Shown one piece after another: positions 48,281 to 62,020 of a stretch of DNA of 64,000 nucleotides (within the stretch, counting starts at the first letter, position 1; each line of letters starts with the position of its first letter). Location: positions 62,001 through 126,000 of the forward strand of contig CAMPDV010001060.1 of the NCBI GenBank assembly GCA_946699065.1. The letters are read 5' to 3'. Origin of the DNA: Loxodes magnus (taxonomy: Eukaryota; Ciliophora; Karyorelictea; Loxodida; Loxodidae). Both the position numbers and the translations under genes were made by a program. The notes under the pieces were generated by a model. That model did no database searches. It worked only from the letters and a program-made list of their open reading frames with translations, and was not told the origin of the DNA.

Positions 48281-51200
48281 TAGATATATTAGTTATCTAT
48301 TAACTAGTTATATTTTTTTAATCATATTTTACACTAACTGCTAGTACTACCATGATTTTAATAATTATTTTTTATAAATACTTTTTATTAATGAATCAAC
48401 ATTTTTTTGTATTAGTGAATAAAATTTTACTTCCAAACAATATTTTTTATTTCTATATTCACTTAAAAAATATTATCTTTTTTTCTTTTCTATTTATAAT
48501 TTTTTATTCAAACTTATTATAACTAAAAATATTTTAAAATTTAATTAAAAGAATAATATCTTCCAATAAAAGTTATTAATCTTTCTATCATAATTAAAAT
48601 AAATTCTTATCTGAAATTATTTGGTCGTAAAGTTTGATTAAAAATAGATTACATATTAAAGTATTTTTCTTTCATATTTTTAGTACAAATTTTTATAATT
48701 TTAAAGAAATTCTATCGCGTTTTTTTTAACTTAAATATAAAGTATAGATTTTAAAAAACTTATTTTAAAAATATTCTTTCTAAATTTTTAGCTTTTTTTA
48801 ACTTTAAAATAAACTATAGTTATATTTTTAAGCCATGTCCTTTAATTTTTATTTGTTTCTTGAACTATATTTATTAAAATAGAGATGCTATCATAAAAAT
48901 GCCCTATTTTAATTAGGTATTTTTTATTTTTCTTGACTGAAAATAAATTTATAACTACATGGCTGATTTAAATTGGCTCTTTGTATATAATATTAAAACG
49001 GAAAAAAATTTCGAAAAATTTATTGGTGAATTTACTTAATTTAGCATAACCAAAGTCATTAGATATTTTAATATCATCTCAGTTTTATTTAGATTATTGT
49101 AATTTAGTAGTTTTCAATTTCTTTATTTTAAGCTTTATTAGCCTATTTTATTTTTAATCTAATAATTCAAATATTTTTTGTTTACCTATGGATAAAACCT
49201 ATTTTATGAAAAGTATTTCTATATATTAAAATAGTTTATATATAAATCTATTTTAATATCTTTGAGTTTAACTAAAAAATTAAACTTATCACTATAATAA
49301 TTATAGAATACCTAAAAAATCTAATTTTAGATAGTCTTTACATTAATGAAGGTAATTAGATTGTTATTTAATTTTAATTCTATAGATTGAACTATATATT
49401 GATGTTTTATTTATTAGCCTACAATTTTAAGATTTTATAACTAAATAAATTTAATATTTTTATAAATATATGTCATCTTAGTACCAAGAATACTTAAAAT
49501 TTATTCTCATTAGATTTAATTCGCCTTTTTAAAATGCGTTGAATATTTTGATATAGCAAAAATTATCTTTCATGAAATTTAAATTTCCAATTCTACTAAT
49601 TCCAACATATAATTTATCATTTAGGAAATATTCATTTTATTTCTAACCCTTAATTTTATATATCAAGTATATCAAGTTGATTCAATAGATTTAATCCCAT
49701 ATATCTTCTTCCTTATACCCCTAAATTTTTAATATAAAAATGAAAAATAGTATTATTATACTTTAAACTTTAAAATCTTTTCAATAATAAATATATTATA
49801 GAATAAATTCTTCTTCTTTACTAAAATATCAAAAATTTCTAAGTTAGATATTACTTTTAGAACAATATGTTACAAACTAACATTTATCTCTAGATGCAGA
49901 TTGAATATTACTTTCATCTTTTAAAGTTGGTTAACTATTTCGAAGAGCTTTTGATTAATTTATTAATTAGTAAATAAAATTTATTTATTTTAAATTAATT
50001 TTTTGTTAAGATAAATTGCTTTGCTTTTATTTTTCTTTATATAAGATAAAATGCAAAATTTTGTGAGCTTTTTATACTGATATAATTAAAAAATGTGAAG
50101 AAGGTGATATAATTTAACTGCCTTAAGTTTATAATATAAAGAAAGTAAACCAATTTTTTAGGGATGCCGTTCTTTTTCTGGATATCGCTTTCCAGAAAGA
50201 CATATCTACTTGTGCCGATATTACCCTTTTTAAGTTGGAATCTTGGTTCAGTCAATTTCACTATCTAGCATTAACTTTTTTTAGTTTGTAGTGATTATGT
50301 TATATCTCTTCAAATTTCACTCCCTCTATACATTTTCTTTATTTAAAATATCTCATTTTTAGGGTAATTTAAACTACTGAACAGTTGTCATAATTACAAG
50401 TTTTTTCATTATTATTTTCATTTAAAATATCAGCATAATCTTACCGTAAAGCTATCTTTCCTGCAATATCTCACTACTTTATTCTCCTATAAAAAGTAAC
50501 CCTTTCACGTTAATATTTAGTTTCTACATTAATAAGGCCGTTCATCAACATATTTTAAAGAATTAAGCTTTCCATCTACTCTGCTAATTAATTGAAATTT
50601 GTTTCTAATTGCTCGATTATCATATTTTTTGAGTATCTATTATCAATTTATTTTAGGTATTAAAATAAGATTTTCAATTTTTCCTTATTTATATTAATAA
50701 TATCCAAGCAATAAATTTTAATTTTTGATTTATAAACAAAAATGTTCCACAAAACGCTACTTAAACTAGAAGATACCTATTTAAGTTGGAAAAAGATTAA
50801 TAAAAAGATGCTGGAAAGAATGACTAAGGAGAAGAGATGACTGTGATGAATATTACAAAATTAACGTCTTTACTTTAAATAAATTCTTCTAACAACTATA
50901 GATGCTAATAATCATTTTTAGTTTAAATTTAATTAAAAAATATTTATTATTTTTCTAGCAAAAATTTATTATAATAATTTCTTGAAATGTGTTTAGTATA
51001 TTAATACAGAAACTTTTTTCGTTTTATTTTTAATATTTTAAATTATCTGCTGATCTCTCTTTTTGGAATTATTTATAGGAATGGCTTGATAAATTTATAC
51101 TTATATCTCTAGTTTTGCTTAATTTGCGACTTGTTTCATATTGATTATTAAACTTTAATTAATTCCAATAACTGATTAAGTTTACCTTTTTACTGAAGAT

Positions 51201-51350
51201 AATTTCCTTCTTAAATATAAAATACAAGCTTTTCTTATGTTTGCCCTAAAAAATTAGAAAATCAATATGTACAAATTTCAACAATTATTCCAGAGAAATA
51301 TATTTCTTCACTTAAGGAAATATTTAAAGTCTTTTGTCATTATTTAAGAC
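48281..51350. other. AT-rich stretch, nothing firmly recognised
   Basis: Mostly low-complexity A/T. A locally less AT-rich patch at about 50.15-50.26 kb reads on the minus strand as MKLTEPRFQLKKGNIG and onward and includes a 7-bp inverted repeat TTTCTGG...CCAGAAA, but I cannot assign it. No repeat partner was noticed elsewhere in the window. Confidence 0.45.
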
Positions 51351-51399
51351 TTTATTTTTTAATATAATATAATATACTTAAAGTTCAAAGTGCTTTTCT

Positions 51400-52170
51400 T
51401 TGACAGGATTTGCAACCTGCTTCCGATGACCACTATTTTTTTATGTGGTTGAGTTTCACAAGCTTTTTGTGTTGGAAGCTTAATCTAAGGTTCATGCACA
51501 GAATCTTTTGACTGAAAAAAATTTCTTTTATAAACTCCATTTTTAGTTGTAAATAGTCTTGTGATCTCTTTTCATGTTTTTTATTCATTATTTCTTTTGA
51601 GCATTTAAAAGTTTCAACATTTTCTTAATAAGTGATTTTGAGATTAACAAAATAAGCATTTTTTTCTTTAGGTTTTCATTTAAGTTTTTAAATTCAAAAA
51701 TTTTTCAATTTAATCAATTCTTGTTTTCATTTAAATTGTTTCAATTCTATTTACTTCTTCAACTTGTTGCACTGCAGATTGAGAGATTATTTAGTTTTCT
51801 TATACAATTTCGACCTGCATTGCTACATTTGATGATGGAGGTTATTAAGATTAAAATCAAATTTATTATATAGTAATTTGCTTGTTATTTACCAATATAG
51901 TCTTGAGTTAATCTATTTCATTGTTTAGTTGATCATAGTTGGTTAAAATTTCTCTAAGTTAAATCAAAAGGTTATAAATTGTTTCCTCTTGTTTCTTGAT
52001 AACTGATTTAAGTTACCCTATTTGTTCTGCGTCAATTCCGTAAGTTTCAGGACCAACCATGCGCTTACCTTAATAAGGAGATGAGGAGCTTGAGTTCTCA
52101 GTAGCCTGCTGTTTTTATTTTTAAATAAGAAGAGCTTTTTTTCGCCTTCTTTTTCTCGCCTTTACTAAGA
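51400..52170 (-). mobile_element. Retroelement ORF1-like piece with zinc knuckle
   Basis: Minus-strand reading begins near 52.08 kb with KRMVGPETYGIDAEQIG, continues as a helical, Gln-rich coiled-coil-like stretch (NYDQLNNEIDQLKTIL) and reaches CLFCQSQNHLLRKC near 51617-51660, a CX2CX4HX4C knuckle. The knuckle is offset in frame from the upstream part, as in the 23.6-kb element. The 3' end shares AATATACTTAAAGTT with the piece at 19640-20430. It lies in the 3' region of gene 5, outside it. Confidence 0.55.
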
Positions 52171-52613
52171 TGTTGCCCGATATGAAATTCCACTTTTTCT
52201 TTAAAAAATGTAAAACTTTATTTTTTAGTTTTGATATTGAATAACGTAGTTCATAGCACTTATAATCTATTATTTTAAAATTTCGCTTCTTGTACTTGTA
52301 TCTTCTTATATCAAAAAAATTTCTTAAAAGATTAAAGTTTTAATTATTTCTAAAAGATTTTAAACTTAAGCAATACCTCAAAAATCTGATACTATTATCT
52401 AAAGTTCTTGCAAATACACTTGCATGATCTTAGAATAAATTGCTTATGGATGCTTCTTCAATGGATTTAACAAAATTAATGAATCATAATGCATTTAAAT
52501 AATAAATTAGAAGGAAATTAATTCTTCTTTATTTTAAGTTAAAATAGTATGGTAAAACTTTTGAGTTTCAAAAATAATTTAATCTAAAATCAAAATTTAT
52601 AAGCATTTTATGT

Positions 52614-55600
52614 TCAGTAAACTTAAATAATAATGAATTTAAATGAAAGTTAAAAGCTTTATATTTATTGAAAGATATAAAAAATGATTATATTGTAAAT
52701 AAAATTAAAGAAAAAATACAAATATATAATTTAAAATTTACTTAAAGGTTAATAATAAGTAAAACTATTGCTAAATTAAATACTTTCTTCTTCATAAATA
52801 TTTGGAATTATTCTTAAAAATGCTGATATTAACTATTCTTCTTCTTAGCAATTTTACATTTTTCCTCCTAAATTGTTTGCTACTTACTCTAATATTTCAA
52901 ATTGATTTCTTTTTCCAAAGCCTATTCCAATAAAATCTATTTTTTATTTTAATTTTAAGTTATCATTAATACTACTTATCGCTTATTTTGGATAATCAGC
53001 TTAACCATCTGACATCAAACATAAAACATGTTTATCGAATTCATTTAAATGTTACTCTATTATTTATATAGCTTTTAAAAGTGGTTTATCATAATTTGTA
53101 TCTCCACTTGTAAATTTTAGTTAATCTATTTTATTGATATCTGGAGTTTCGCAAATGCATACTACTTAAATCTCATTATCATATCCTATTATTGAAACTT
53201 TAGAATTATAACGCCGAAAAGAACTTTCTTATAATTTTCGTACTAAATTTTTTACTGCTTATTATAAATAATATCAAGGAGTATTTTCACTATATTAATT
53301 TTTAAAAAACAATCTTTCATATCAAGCACCTAACATAGAATTGCTTGTATCTAATAACAAAACATAATGTATGCATTTTAATCCTGCTATAGGACCATCT
53401 TCTGTTGCTTCAGCAAATTTGAAACTTTACCCTTTTTCATTTTACCAAAATTCACAAACTTGTTTACCTATTCTTCTCCATATTTCAATATTATCTTTTC
53501 TAAATGTTTCTACTTATTATTTATCATAGTTATCAAATTATCAATTATTAAATTTTTCTTTAAATTCAATTCATTTAATAAAAGAACCTTTATAAAATAT
53601 TTAGTCAATATCTATAAACTCATCACAACTTAAATTAATTGAAAAATCATTATCTAAGTGTTTATTTCCTCTCATAGCTAAAAATTAATGTCTCAAGCAA
53701 GCATGTTTTCTTTAAGTAAGTATTTCGTTTTATTTATGTTCTATATCACATTATTTTCTGCATAGTGGGCAATATTCATCACAACCTATGAAGTAAGATT
53801 TGAAATCTTGAAGATATTCTTCTTCTAATTCTTCATAGCTTAAACTCTCTTGGATTTATTTAATATTATTTTAGTTTTAATTATTTTAGCAAATTTTAGT
53901 TAAAAAGTAGTGAAGATTTTTTATTTATTTATCTTTAATTTCAGAAAAAATAATCTTAATAGTATTTTCATCGAGATTTAAACCTTCAGAAAACTCAATT
54001 GACTAATTTATGTTAAATTATTTGTTTAAAGATACATTGAAACCATCAATAATAATAGATTAACCTTTCTTTCAATTTCCTTAAACGAAATCCTTAAAAA
54101 ATTTGGTAGGAGAAATTTATCAAGGTATTTATTATTAGCTTGTCTCATTTGTTCAGTTACTTATCATTTATTTTTATTTTTAATTCATGCTTTATTTGAA
54201 ACTTCCTTAACTATTTAAAGTAACAATTTATAAAAACTATTAAAAATATAAGTCAATATCATATATCTTTTTTTATATTTCCTACTCGTAGCTCTTTTTA
54301 GTATCTTAAATGATTGGGACTACATTTTCTTATCAAATTTTTTAAAATTATTATTCATAACATTTCTTAGGGTTAACATAAAACATTTCAACATCTAAAT
54401 TTTTTTGAAGCTTTTGTTCCTATCAAACCTATTTTTAATTTTCTGAACTATTGTTGGATTAAAATAAATATTCATTAATCTAAGCTATAAATTTCTTATT
54501 ATTAAATTATTCTTATTTTATATAACTCATCCTATTACTTCAATTTTATTTAGCAGTTTGATATGCTTTTTCCTAAATATCTTATCATAATTTATTAACT
54601 ATTTATTATGCCAGAGAAGAATCTATTTTTTCTTCATTTTTAGTTAAAATAGCAATAAACATATTTTAATATGTTTATTCTTTATCTTATAAATTAAATA
54701 AAGGAATTTTTACTTTAATAATTTCTATTTTTTCAGATAAAGATATTATATAAATTTATGCAATCGAGTTAATCAAATATATTCCTCATTCAGAAATTTA
54801 AAAGCAAAATGGTTCTAACTCTTCATTGAGATTTTATACTAAAAATTTAATATTTATAGCTATATTTTAAGTAACTTATTGAGTAATTTTAACGAAACTG
54901 TTAATATAAGTCTTATTATCACTATTTTTTAATTTCTTTACCCAATCTTCAATATTCTCGTCCTCTTAAACCTGTCCATTACTTTTAATACACTATAAAA
55001 CACAGTTTTCAATATTATTTAATAAATTTTACCAATTTAAGCAATTTTAGAACCATGTAATTGTTCCTCGTATTTCTTCACCAAAGCTGTTAATTGATAT
55101 TTTATTAGGAGATTCAATAAACTTAAAATAATTCTGGACATTCTAATCTAGTTAGCTTAAAAATTATTAATCAAAGCTATATTTTATACTGTAACTAATA
55201 AAATCTTCTTTATCCTTATAACTTTGCTAACTAAGACTAGTTGTTATGTAATCTTAACTATTATATACTTTATAGTCTTTTTAGTATTTAAATGAATTAG
55301 AAGAGTCAGTTGTAATCTTATTAATATAGTTTAATTAGAAAAATGTATACTATTTGCTAGAACATAAATTAAATTTATAGTTTTTACTTTTACCTTTAAG
55401 ATACTTTTGAACATTATTGTAAATATTAAATACTAATTAGTTTATTTATTATTTTATTTCATAGTATTTATCATTTTACATACTTACATTTTATTAGTCT
55501 ACTTTAAATTAATTCAAACATAATTCTATTTTATATATGACATTCACTAAAATATCGCAGTTTATTTCAAAAATCTAGAATTCTTTCGTAAGTACTTCTA

Positions 55601-58600
55601 CTAAATCTTTTTATAATTATGTATAGGTTTTTCTAGTATTTTACTCTTCAAATAAAAGGAAATCTTCAATTTTCTAAGTTAGTGTATCGAAGCAGAATCT
55701 TTCTTAAATAAACTAAATTCAATTAAATTAAGGATACTATATTGTTTCTTATATAATATTTTGAGAAAATTCTTTAATTTCAAGGTATTATTTATTTTAC
55801 TTTATGGAATTTCATATATTTATAATGTTAGGTTTAGTTTAATTTCCTACATATTATAGAAAACTCTCACTTTATTAATTTAATTACTATATTAAAAAGC
55901 TATTTCCTTATTCCTAGTATTTTTAAAAGAGCTATTTCATTTCCTTTTCATTTTTGTACTTATTTTCAGATTAATCTACTTAATATTGACTAATTACTTA
56001 CTCAATCACTTCTTCTAAAATAGTATCAGATTACTTAAGAATTCGCTCAATTGTTTTCAATATTTTGTTTCAAGCTATTGTAAATTGCTATTTTGCTTCT
56101 TAATCTTAAAAATCACTTTATTTCTCTATTTACTTAATCGATTTTTCTAACTTCGCATTTACTATAACTTCTACTTTTTCATTGGTAAATTTTAACATAT
56201 ATTCATTAAAAAGCTAATGTCATTGCTAATTTCAACAATGAATCTAATTAATGAGCTAGATTCTATTATTTTCTCTTAAATATTGACTTATATGCTCATT
56301 TCTGCAGTAATTATCATATTCTTTTAATAATATTTGCTAAATTTTATATACCTTTTAATCCATTTTTTGCTTAATTTCCATATTTACTATATCTAATTAT
56401 ATTAAAGCAGTTCCTTAGTATTTACTTAGCTCTTCTTAAATTAATTAGGTTATTTTTTTTTTCGTTCTCTCAATCTTGGACTCAAGATATTCTTGAATCA
56501 AATATTGTTACTTTTCAATCAGTTTTAGCTTTTATGTTTTCTCTTTCAAACTAGCAAATTAAGTAATTTCTTTAAACGCTTAAGTAAAAGTTCATTACTC
56601 AGAAGCAAATTTAAATCATTCAGATAATGTTTTACTTTTTTCAAACTCTAACTGATTTATTTTCTAAAATATTTTGAATTTGAGAGGTTCTAATAATCTA
56701 AAAAAGGCAAATGAAGGTCTATTTACTAGTAAATTATCTTCACCAAATCTATCAAAAGCAAAAGGAAGAATAAAGACATTTTCTTTTGTTATTTCAAATT
56801 ATCTCAAATTACTATTTTCCTACTCTCTCTTATTTCCTATCTTAGTTTCCTCTATATCTTAAATAGCTTGTATAATTCCTTTTATACTTTCCTCCATTGC
56901 TTATTCATTAATTGTAGTTTACATGTTCATTATAATATTTACGCTTGGCCTTTAGATTATACTTTCTTTAAGTGAAGAAATTGCATCCATTGCAAGTTTT
57001 ATTACTTCAGCCATTTATTTGTTCATTTCACCCTTGTTACATATTAAAACTACATGAGATACACACATTATATAAAACACTATTCTTCTATCAAACTGAT
57101 CATCTTTCCCTTCAGCAGATAAGAATCCTTCAGTGTCTAGAAGTAAAATTTTCTTATACTTAGAACTATGGTCACTTTTAACATTTAATAAAGATCCATA
57201 GACTCCTCTAGTGCATCTTCCTGCAGCTGAAAGAAACTAAGTTCCGAACAAAAAGTTAAGTAAAAGAGATTTTCCAGATGAATAAGGTCCTATGACACTT
57301 ACAATAAGCACATAATCTTAATCAAACTAGTGTATAACATCATAAACATCAGAAACAAATTATAAGTTATTACCGTCTATTATTTCAAAAGGTTATCCCT
57401 AATTGATTAGAAGCTTAGCTAATTAAATATAATTTTTTTTTTCTTATATTTAACTTGTTTTATTTAAAGATCTTTATTGAGAGTTTTGTGCAAGATAATA
57501 TAATTCTCTTATTACAAATTCGAAACTAAATCTATTTTATTCAATTTATGATGTCAAGTCTTTTATCTTTTCAGTTATTTCTTATTTTTATTGGATATCT
57601 AGAGTTTGCATTTGAAACTAATCTCTTAACTAAGTTCTATCATTGTAAAGAGGCTTAAGTTATTAATCTAGAAGTTACTTTAGTTAATTAGCAATAATAT
57701 AGCCTATTCCTATGAAATTTTAAGAATCTATAATTTAAACCAGAGTTTTAACAATTTTAGTTTAATTTTATTAAGTTAATTCTTATTTTAAATTCTATGA
57801 ACATTGACTAATAAATTTTCTTTTAGTTTCATCCAATTCATTATCTTTACATAACATAAGTTCTTTGTTACATATTTCATCCATTATATAATTACAAGGT
57901 AAAAATTATTTAGTTTTGAGTTTATTAATATTTTCATTTATTTATTTTATAAAGTCCTAGCTTAATATTAAATTTCTTTATAACTGTTATATCTTATTTT
58001 TGTTTCTAATATAGGATTTTATTGAATTAATTCAATTAATCTAATTTCTAGTAAAAGCCTTAGATTCTTTAATATTTTATTAGATAATTTCATAAATTTA
58101 ATCTTTCAAGTTAGTTTTTGTTTATTCCTTTATTTTTTCATACTTTTAAATTTTAATTTCGTAAACATTTTCTTTTGTTTATTCCAGTTAAAAATTACCA
58201 TTTTCTAAATTTTAAAAGTGAACAATGACAATTACCAAGGCTTCTCTATTGTCTTATGTAATCTTGGCTATTTAGCTTTAAAGTAGAGTTTTGTCTTCTT
58301 CATTATCAAGAATATGGATGATAAATATATCAAACAAGCTGTATCACTTTTATAATACTTCCACTTATTAGTATCCATGAACATCTGCTACTGGAATATA
58401 CATGGGAACAGCAAAATTATAATCAAACTAGATTTCTATGCTTCCATAATTAGTTAGTCTGTTGCTATGTTTCTCAAAATCTTTATTAAAGATAGAGTTT
58501 ATTAAAGATGTACATCCTGTAGGTCCTTTGTTAGGATTATTCTGAAGCTTAAAGGTTAAGACAGATTTATATTTTTCAAAGACATAGAAAAGCTCAGGAT

Positions 58601-60662
58601 AAACTTATTCTTTCCTCTAGTTAGATTCAACCTCATAAGATAATAAAGGAATAGGCATGAACATTGAGCAAGAGATACACAAGAGAATTCGTAAATATTA
58701 GTCTGAACTATCCATTAAAAACTGGAACAACTATGTTATTGTTAACGGGATTTGAGAATTCTTTTTAGAAAGAGCAGTAATTAATTTGGAGAAACTTATA
58801 TTCTTTTTAATATATTCGAAAAGTAAAATTTAGAGTTATTCTACTTCAAGTTGGTTGCTTTCTCCATACTCTTCAGCAATTTTTATCTCTAAGTCTTCTA
58901 TTTTTAAATCAGGATAAACAGTCATAAAGTCAGTTATTCTTAGTTTTTATTCTTAAGGCTTTAGAATTGCTTGAATTTCTCTTAAGCTTTCTAAGTTTTA
59001 GCTTAATTAGCTTTTAGGTTTTTCGATTTTTGAGTAAAAATCGTTTTTAATAATAAAATGATTGTGGAGTTCTTCAAATAACTCCTAGTCTTCAAATAAG
59101 ATGATAGAGCAAGATTCCTTGAATTAAAGCTGATACTCTCTATGCTACTACTCAGTTAATTTATTTTAGTTACCTAGAATTTAAAATATGCTTTATACTT
59201 AGCCTTGAATCTCTTTTGGAGTTTTAATTAGAAATATTTATTCCTCCTTTAAATTCTCTTTAAAGCTAGGATTTAGATTTACAAATTAGTTATAAAGCTA
59301 GAAGGCTACTTCAGAATGCTCTTAATTCCTCATTAAAGATAGAAGACTTTTAGAGGATTCTATGTAATTTTATTGGATTTGATAATAAAAGATTTCTTCT
59401 AGTTCTTTTATTTAGTAATATTAAAATTACTACTTTAGAATTAATAGATTTCATTAATTAAGCAGTTAAGGCTATTCTTCATAAATCAATCCTGATATAT
59501 GTTCATAAAATCAACTGGAAACGTTTCAAATATCAATTAAATACTATAGAACTTATTAGAATTCTTTATTTTCGTAATATAAAATCAGATCTTCAAATAA
59601 TTCTTTACATTTTCAAGGACACTCTTCTGTAAAATCTTATAGACTCTTCTTAAGCGAATTTTGACTTACAGGAGATTTAATTTATTGAAACTACTTACAA
59701 ATCGTCAATCATAAATGCATACTGCTAATAAAATTTTTGTTCGCAATCTTTTTAAGTTCTTCATTACATTTATCAAACTAACTTTTTTTCAGTAAAGTTT
59801 ATAATCATTTTTTACTTTTATTATGTTCTTCATCTTACTCAAAGTAGGAATTATGCTAGCAGAAGATCTAAAAAATTTCGTACTTTTCTTATTATATCCA
59901 ACCTTTTAAGATATTTTCTTATTAAGTTTTAGTTTTATTTTTAAAATAAGGTAGGAACTAACTTAAGTTATCTGAAGTAACATTGTTTTCGTCTATCTCT
60001 ACTACTTTACTTTATTCCTACTCTTGCTTATCAGACTATACTATTTTTGATTATACTAATGAAGCTGTTTCGTTTTCTTATAAAATTTGCTAATCAATCG
60101 TTTATGTTTCTTTTTTTTTAAGTGTGCTATAATCTTTGCTTTCAAATTCTTTGCTGCTTTTTAAATTTTAAATAAACTATTATTAAACGGCTTCCTAAGT
60201 CAAGTTCAAATAACCTTTCTGGTTTTAATTAAATTAACTAATTTCATTCAAGTTCTTATGCTAATTTACCAAAACTTGTTAAGAAGAAGTTTGTTCTTAT
60301 AATGTTTAAGGTTGGAGTGATTATTCAGGCTTTTAGTTTGAGTCTTATTAGTTTTATTTTTGCTTTTATTCTTCTTTGATTTAAGCTTATTAAATAATCC
60401 CAGTGACAACTTATTTTTGTTAATTATCTAAATTTTATATTTCTTTTAGCTGGCTATTACTTGAATATTGACTATATGCTTTTTTTATTTTATTTCATTA
60501 AAAAGGTTTAATTCCAGCTTATTTTGCTTATTCATCTGTCATCTCGTCCAAATCTTATAAGTATTCTACTCCAAATTCATTCAGCTTATTAAATATATCC
60601 TAAGCTTACTACTGGATATTGAAAACTTTTCTAATGAACTTCTCCAAATTTAAATCTTCCAT
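52614..60662 (-). CDS. Gene 5: giant SAM-GBP/VLIG GTPase-Cys/His-VWA protein (inverted duplicate of gene 3)
   Basis: The ATG at 60662 and all motifs checked down to 52791 are in one frame (2,624 codons). The first half is near-identical to gene 3: SAM-like domain with TGA-coded Trp and the degenerate G segment near 58.5 kb. The P-loop is GPYSSGKS (codon start 57290; Gln to Tyr at a variable position), with DTEG near 57.14 kb. Past 57.05 kb it diverges from gene 3 and its tail resembles copy 4. The Cys/His module (CDEYCPLCRKQC, then HACLRHQFLAMRGN) lies near 53.7 kb, and the VWA domain with MIDAS DTSNS at 53.35 kb and MSDGQ near 53.0 kb. The conserved end PNIY is followed not by TGA but by EEESIQ; the first in-frame TGA is 52616-52614 after a low-complexity tail, so the true terminus is uncertain. 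Confidence 0.82.
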
Positions 60663-60972
60663 TTAGGTTTTAATAAAATTAGAGAAGAATACTTTTATTA
60701 TTATTGACAGCTTTAAAAGCTTAAAGTGTGCTTAATTTCTTAAACGTAGTAGTTTAATTTTAATAATAACTTTTATTTTATTTAATCTTCTGCTGTATCA
60801 TTTTAAATTGTTTGATAAATAAAACAATTAAAAATATTTAAACTCATAGTCTAATCTATTTTTTTCTACATTTATGTCCGTTTACAAGACGAAAATAATA
60901 TATATAAATTTAATTTTTATTATTTAAGCAAATAACTGATTTTCCTTTTATTTCAATTACTTGAAGGAAAAA
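57050..60972. repeat. Right arm of large inverted repeat (partner 30877-30924 plus 31798-35650)
   Basis: Near-identical in reverse orientation to the first half of gene 3 and its upstream flank. It includes the empty TTAA site (60924-60927) corresponding to the LINE insertion upstream of gene 3. The arms are separated by about 21 kb. Confidence 0.85.
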
Positions 60973-60999
60973 TAAAAAAGCTTTTTTTCAAAATAATTG

Positions 61000-62020
61000 C
61001 ATTCAATATATTTAATTTTTTTGATTATCTTGTCATTATCAGATTTATTTACTTTTTCTAAAATATTTACATTGCTTTATACTTAGGATTTTTCGAGTTA
61101 CCTGATTAGATACTTTCTGATTTGATTATTTAAGTTTCATTATATCCCATAATTTTTACAGAATTTATTTTCAAGAATCAGAAGCTTATCAATTATTTTG
61201 AAGATTTTTTCTATGAAACTAATATCCTTTCTTTAGTTTTTTAACAGCACTCTTAATTTCATCTATATATCTACTATTTACCTTTAATCTTTTATTCAGT
61301 TTCTTTCGCATTTATTTCTAATTCTTCATTATTATCTGTTAATTATTTTAAATTTTGCTTCTGCGAATAAGTGATAGATTTCTATTTTATTTAATTGCCT
61401 AGTTCAAGAGACATTTAGATTTCGATATTGAGGTTATGATATTTTTTACTTATGGTGCTATTATGCATTATTTATTATCTTACTTCTTATTCTTTAGCAT
61501 CTTCTTATATTTTGCTTTACTTTGATATGATGCTCGAAATTTATTTTTTCAATCTTAACTTTTTTTAAATTATGAATAATTTACTTGGAATGTTTGAGGA
61601 CAGTTTACTCTCCTTAGCTATTTATTCTGAACAGCCTATAAATGGAAATAGCTGTGATATTCTGTTAAAAAGTTTTTCAAGCAGAAATCATTATGAGTAA
61701 GCATCATAATCTTATACTAAACATTAGTCGAAAAGTAGATTACTATCAGGATGAGCTCTCTTAAAGATCTTAATCCAATAAATTTTCTCTTTAAGATTTA
61801 GAAATATATTTAATCTACTGCTCCTGCCATTTTTTGATTATATCCCATACACTTATGATCTATTTATGTTCTTAAATATAATGAATTTAAAAGAATTAAT
61901 TAAATTTTTTATAAACTCTATTAGATTTTACTCTTAAACTGATTATTAAAATGAATTTAGGGCTGAAAGAAATTTCTATTAATTAATTAATTAAAATTTA
62001 ATATGTTTTTACCATATTTC
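61000..62020 (-). mobile_element. Minus-strand coding remnant, unassigned (probably retroelement)
   Basis: Between about 61.85 and 61.55 kb the minus strand reads FKRAHPDSNLLFDQ, then DAYSQWFLLEKLFNR and LFPFIGCSEQIAKESK; a Lys/Gln-rich, coiled-coil-like stretch follows to about 61.1 kb. It looks coding by composition and by frame-specific texture. It is downstream of the ORF2 element at 62-64 kb on the same strand. I do not recognise a domain. Confidence 0.35.

Noticed and set aside
56674-57163. Plus-strand standard-code ORFs of 62 and 63 aa
   Set aside because: Antisense to the GTPase core of gene 5.
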